A stretch of DNA of 28,184 bases, taken from positions 1-28,184 of the forward strand of contig CALJNY010000032.1 of the NCBI GenBank assembly GCA_937981515.1, written 5' to 3'. The notes beneath the pieces were generated by a model. It saw only the letters and a program-made list of their open reading frames with translations. It ran no database searches and was not told the origin of the DNA. How positions within the stretch are numbered: the first letter of the stretch is position 1; every line of letters starts with the position of its first letter. The translations under genes were made by a program, and so were the position numbers. Positions 25,248 to 28,184 of the stretch are shown here, piece after piece. This stretch comes from an uncultured Collinsella sp. Its GTDB lineage: Bacteria > Actinomycetota > Coriobacteriia > Coriobacteriales > Coriobacteriaceae.

Positions 25248-26624
25248 CTACTCCTCCACGGCCTGCGTGCCGGCGGCACGGGCCAAATCATCGATTGCCA
25301 GGGTGTCGGCGTTCAGGGCGCGATGACGGCCATCGAGCGCGGGCTCGCCCGCCTGCTCCACGGCCAGCGACTCGCCGGTGCGCATACGCCAAGCGGCGCG
25401 GCGACCCCAGACTAGGGACTCGAGCAGGCTGTTGGAAGCTAGGCGATTCTTGCCGTGAACGCCGTTGCAGGCCGTCTCGCCAGCGGCGTAGAGCTCGGGC
25501 ATCGAGGTGCGGCCGTCCTTGTCGACCCACACGCCGCCCATAAAGTAGTGCTGCGTGGGCGTGACGGGGATGGGCTCATCCAGGATGTCGCGACCGTCCT
25601 CAAGACAGCGCGCGCGGATGTTGGCGAAGTGCCCGGTCACCACGTCGCGCTCGACGGGGGCAAAGCTCAGCCATTCGTGCTCGGTGCCGTCCTGCTTCAT
25701 CTGCTCGCGAATAGCAGCGGCGACCACATCGCGCGGCTGCAGCTCGTCGGTAAAGCGCTCGCCGGCGGCATTGAGCAAAATCGCACCCTCGCCGCGGCAG
25801 CTCTCGCTGATCAGGAAGGTGCGGCCCGGCTGCGGCGAGAACAGTCCCGTGGGGTGAATCTGCACATAGTCCAGATGCTCCATCGTAATGCCGTGCTCCT
25901 GCGCGATGTAGCAGGCGTCGCCGGTGAGCTGCGGGTAGTTGGTGGAGTGATCGTACACGCCACCGATACCACCCGTCGCCCACAGCGTATGGCGAGCATG
26001 AATCTCAAACGGCCCGCCGGTATGCACGCCCTCGGCGGCATTTGCGAGCTCGTCGGCGGGACGGACCGAATCGCCCTCGTCCACGGCAACAGCGACGACA
26101 CCAGTGCACACCGTGGCCCCATCGCGCTCGGCCGTGAGGATGTCAGTCATGGCCACGTACTCCAAAATCTGCACGTTATCCAGCTTGCGAACGGCCTGGA
26201 GCAGCTTGGTCGTGATCTCCTTGCCCGTAATATCGGCATGGAAGGCGATGCGCGGGCGGCTGTGCGCGCCCTCGCGGGTAAAGTCGAGGCCGCCATCGGC
26301 CTTGCGCTCAAAGTCCACGCCCATCGCCAGCAGGTCGTTGATGACCGAGCGGCTCGAGCGGATCATGATGTCTACGCTCTCGCGGCGGTTCTCGTAGTGG
26401 CCGGCGTGCATGGTGTCCTCAAAGAAGGCATCGTAGTCCGAGCCCTCGGGCAGCACGCAGATGCCGCCCTGCGCGAGCATCGAATCGCACTCGTCGACCG
26501 CGCCCTTGGAGAGCATGATCACGCGCGTGCTCGTCGGCAGATTGAGGGCAGCGTACAGGCCCGCCACGCCGCAGCCGGCAATGACGACATCGCACTCCAT
26601 GTCGGGGTATTGCCTAGTTTCCAC
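25248..26624 (-). CDS. nadB: L-aspartate oxidase NadB
   Basis: FAD enzyme that oxidises L-aspartate to iminoaspartate, which NadA converts to quinolinate. 458 residues from the GTG at 26624, chosen because AGAGGA lies 5 nt upstream; the frame is open to 26669 without support. The FAD fold has GCGVAG (17-22), followed by SMLAQGGICVLP, HSRPRIAFHADITGKEI and the C-terminal ASNSLLESLVWGRRAA. It is shorter than E. coli NadB (540 residues) because most of the C-terminal helical domain is missing, as in other anaerobe forms. An anaerobe would need an acceptor other than oxygen, such as fumarate. Confidence 0.94.
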   Translation of the reverse strand: METRQYPDMECDVVIAGCGVAGLYAALNLPTSTRVIMLSKGAVDECDSMLAQGGICVLPEGSDYDAFFEDTMHAGHYENRRESVDIMIRSSRSVINDLLAMGVDFERKADGGLDFTREGAHSRPRIAFHADITGKEITTKLLQAVRKLDNVQILEYVAMTDILTAERDGATVCTGVVAVAVDEGDSVRPADELANAAEGVHTGGPFEIHARHTLWATGGIGGVYDHSTNYPQLTGDACYIAQEHGITMEHLDYVQIHPTGLFSPQPGRTFLISESCRGEGAILLNAAGERFTDELQPRDVVAAAIREQMKQDGTEHEWLSFAPVERDVVTGHFANIRARCLEDGRDILDEPIPVTPTQHYFMGGVWVDKDGRTSMPELYAAGETACNGVHGKNRLASNSLLESLVWGRRAAWRMRTGESLAVEQAGEPALDGRHRALNADTLAIDDLARAAGTQAVEE

Positions 26625-26680
26625 AGGAATCCTCTCCCTTGTAATGTGGCATAAGGGATGGTCCCTCATGTCATATTGGC

Positions 26681-27706
26681 TTAGCGCGCCGCGTACTCGA
26701 GCATGCGGTCGAGTGTGAGCTTAGCCTGGTCGGCGGCCTCGTCCGACACGCCAATCTGCACCTCGCCCTCTCCCGTCTCCAGGCAGCGCACGAGCTTTTC
26801 GAGCGTGATGAGATCCATGTTGACGCAGGTGGGCTGCACCGCGGGGAAGTAGAACTTTTTGCCGGTGCCCTGGCAGCGGCGCTCGAGCTCGTAGAGCACG
26901 CCGCGGACCGTCACGATGATGAACTCACTCGCGTCCGACTCCTCGGCGTACTTGATGATACCGGCGGTGGAGCCGATGTAGTCGGCCTCGGCAAGGACGT
27001 CGGCCTTGCACTCGGGGTGCGCCAACACGAGCGCGTCGGGATGCGCCTCCTGCGCATCGACGATCTGCTCGACGGTGATGATGTGATGGCGCGGGCAATA
27101 GCCATTGTTGAGGATGACGTGCTTTTGCGGCACCTGCTCGGCTACGAAGCGGCCCAGGTTTTGATCGGGGATGAACAGGACGTGTTGCTGCGGCAGCTCG
27201 GACACGATCTTGACGGCGTTGGAGCTGGTAACGCACACGTCGCTCCAGCTCTTGATCTCGACCGTCGAGTTGACGTAGCAGACCACGGCAAGATCGTCGC
27301 CGTACTCGGCGCGCGCCGCGTCGACCGTCTCGCGCTTGACCATGTGCGCCATGGGGCAATCCGCACCCGGCTCGGGCAGCAGCACGGTCTTGGTGGGGTT
27401 GAGCAGCTTGGCGCTCTCGCCCATAAACTCCACGCCGCACAGCACGATGGTCTGCTGCGGCAGGCTCTTGGCGAGCTTTGCCAGGTAGAAGCTGTCGCCG
27501 ACGTAATCGGCAACGGCTTGGACCTCGGGCGCCACATAGTAGTGCGCCAGGATCACCGCGTCACGTTGGGTTTTTAGTTGCTGAATGGCCTCGACGAGCT
27601 CTGCGGGCACCAGTGCCGCGCGCTCCGTTGCCGTCGTTGCCGATGCCAGGCCGGCCGCGATATCGCGTGCAAGCTCCGATGCATCCATGTTCGCGCTCTG
27701 TGCCAT
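26681..27706 (-). CDS. nadA: Quinolinate synthase NadA
   Basis: [4Fe-4S] enzyme that condenses iminoaspartate with dihydroxyacetone phosphate to quinolinate. 341 residues. Cluster cysteines are Cys90 (LCGVEFMGE), Cys233 (AHPECKAD) and Cys294 (QPTCVNMDLI); other motifs are LAHYYVAPEVQ near 53-63 and STVEIK (147-152). ATG at 27706 follows GAGGGG by 5 nt and is preferred to the TTG just before it. It is first in nadA-nadB-nadC-niaR, with 56 bp to nadB, and has the probable NiaR operator over its promoter. Confidence 0.96.
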   Translation of the reverse strand: MAQSANMDASELARDIAAGLASATTATERAALVPAELVEAIQQLKTQRDAVILAHYYVAPEVQAVADYVGDSFYLAKLAKSLPQQTIVLCGVEFMGESAKLLNPTKTVLLPEPGADCPMAHMVKRETVDAARAEYGDDLAVVCYVNSTVEIKSWSDVCVTSSNAVKIVSELPQQHVLFIPDQNLGRFVAEQVPQKHVILNNGYCPRHHIITVEQIVDAQEAHPDALVLAHPECKADVLAEADYIGSTAGIIKYAEESDASEFIIVTVRGVLYELERRCQGTGKKFYFPAVQPTCVNMDLITLEKLVRCLETGEGEVQIGVSDEAADQAKLTLDRMLEYAAR

Positions 27707-27741
27707 CAAGGCCCCTCTCTTTTGGCGAATCTTGGGGCTTT

Positions 27742-27770
27742 AGTATGACACCTAGGTTTACAGCTGACAA
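27742..27770 (-). promoter_or_regulatory. Promoter of the nadABC-niaR operon
   Basis: On the minus strand TTGTCA (27770-27765) and CATACT (27747-27742) are separated by exactly 17 bp. The nadA ATG is 35 bp further on. Confidence 0.7.
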
Positions 27771-27791
27771 GACAGCTGTAAACCTAGGTGT
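27748..27791. promoter_or_regulatory. Probable NiaR operator: 44-bp palindrome at the nadA promoter
   Basis: ACACCTAGGTTTACAGCTG (27748-27766) is exactly complementary to 27773-27791, with a 6-bp centre. It spans the -35 box and the spacer of the nadA promoter, so binding would block transcription. The operon ends with niaR, which makes autoregulation by NAD-precursor status the natural reading. Confidence 0.8.
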
Positions 27792-27948
27792 AAAGTTGAA
27801 ATAAAGATTCGATCATGCAGCAGGCCCATTTTCGAACTGGCAAACTGAGGATAGCCGAGCTCTCGATAGCGTAGGAGGCATCTTTGGACGGCCGCCGCGC
27901 ATGGTCGACGGCATGCCCGCCAGGCAATCGCTCGCCGGCGCCAATCCG

Positions 27949-28184
27949 CTACAGTGGAGCAGCCGCCGGGGTCAGCTGCTTGATATAGGCCCACATGCGC
28001 TGCTTGGCCGCTTTGTCGGTCAGCGCCGCCTCAAAGCCATCGAGCGCGAGCACGCGGCGGCCCTGCACATGGGCGATCAGACCGGGCTTGAGCATGGCGG
28101 TGTCGAAGTCATCAATCGCCACGAGCATGTCGGCGTAGGTTTCGCGCATGACATCGGCCGCGCTGTTATCGAGCAGCAGCACCG
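27949..28184 (-). CDS. C-terminal fragment of an unrecognised protein
   Basis: About 78 codons are visible, ending TPAAAPL then TAG at 27949; the frame is open at the window edge, so the start is missing. The segment is soluble and looks helical, with LLLDNSAADVMRETYADM near its start. The family is not recognised. It is upstream of, and in the same direction as, nadA but separated by 242 bp containing the nad promoter and operator, so it is a separate unit. Confidence 0.6.
   Translation of the reverse strand, partial: VLLLDNSAADVMRETYADMLVAIDDFDTAMLKPGLIAHVQGRRVLALDGFEAALTDKAAKQRMWAYIKQLTPAAAPL

Noticed and set aside
27758..27994. 78-codon minus-strand frame upstream of nadA
   Set aside because: It overlaps both the nad operator and the end of the partial gene, and its arginine-rich composition is typical of a chance frame in GC-rich DNA.

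Overview
The window looks like chromosomal DNA of a gut Coriobacteriia member, most likely Collinsella or a close relative. The evidence is the GC-rich coding sequence, an HspR-type (actinobacterial) dnaK-grpE-dnaJ-hspR heat-shock operon, a mannose-family PTS, a 766-residue anaerobe-type aconitase-family hydratase, and many short hairpin repeats between genes. The assignment rests on recognised protein families and gene order; no database search was run.

Layout. 1-1728 (minus): mannose-family PTS genes, IIAB (manX) then IIC (manY, cut by the window start). 2047-2129: a three-unit palindromic repeat array just behind hypA (2132-2560, minus). 2657-5434 (minus): a 925-residue multi-iron-sulfur FAD oxidoreductase, divergent from a TetR regulator (5622-6284, plus) and a polytopic membrane protein (6348-7355, plus), with a tandem pair of palindromic operators between them. 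7582-9084 (plus): an anchored orphan protein. 9158-10510 (minus): a DUF4143-type ATPase with a large inverted repeat over its promoter. 10834-11028: a small proline-rich protein. 11162-13789 (minus): clpB. 13968-15819: a repeat-rich stretch with two divergent orphan membrane-anchored proteins. 15996-18296 (minus): hydratase. 18470-18674: three different palindromic elements, including a roughly 100-nt long hairpin. 18674-22968 (minus): dnaK-grpE-dnaJ-hspR. 23564-23749 (plus): a two-cluster ferredoxin reading frame interrupted by an in-frame TAG. 23839-27706 (minus): nadA-nadB-nadC-niaR, the NAD de novo pathway with its niacin repressor. The window ends inside an unrecognised minus-strand gene.

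How it works together. clpB and dnaK lie 9 kb apart but carry the same 27-bp inverted repeat upstream, with identical arm spacing, which suggests one heat-shock regulon controlled by the HspR encoded here. The nad operon is probably autoregulated: a perfect 19+19 bp palindrome overlaps the nadA promoter and niaR is the last gene. The TetR/oxidoreductase/membrane-protein group looks like a ligand-inducible redox module of unknown substrate and is the best candidate for an undescribed system.

Intergenic DNA is unusually rich in palindromes. At least three families share a GGGGAC core, reminiscent of REP sequences mobilised by REP-associated tyrosine transposases. No tRNA, rRNA, CRISPR array, complete insertion sequence or phage gene was recognised.
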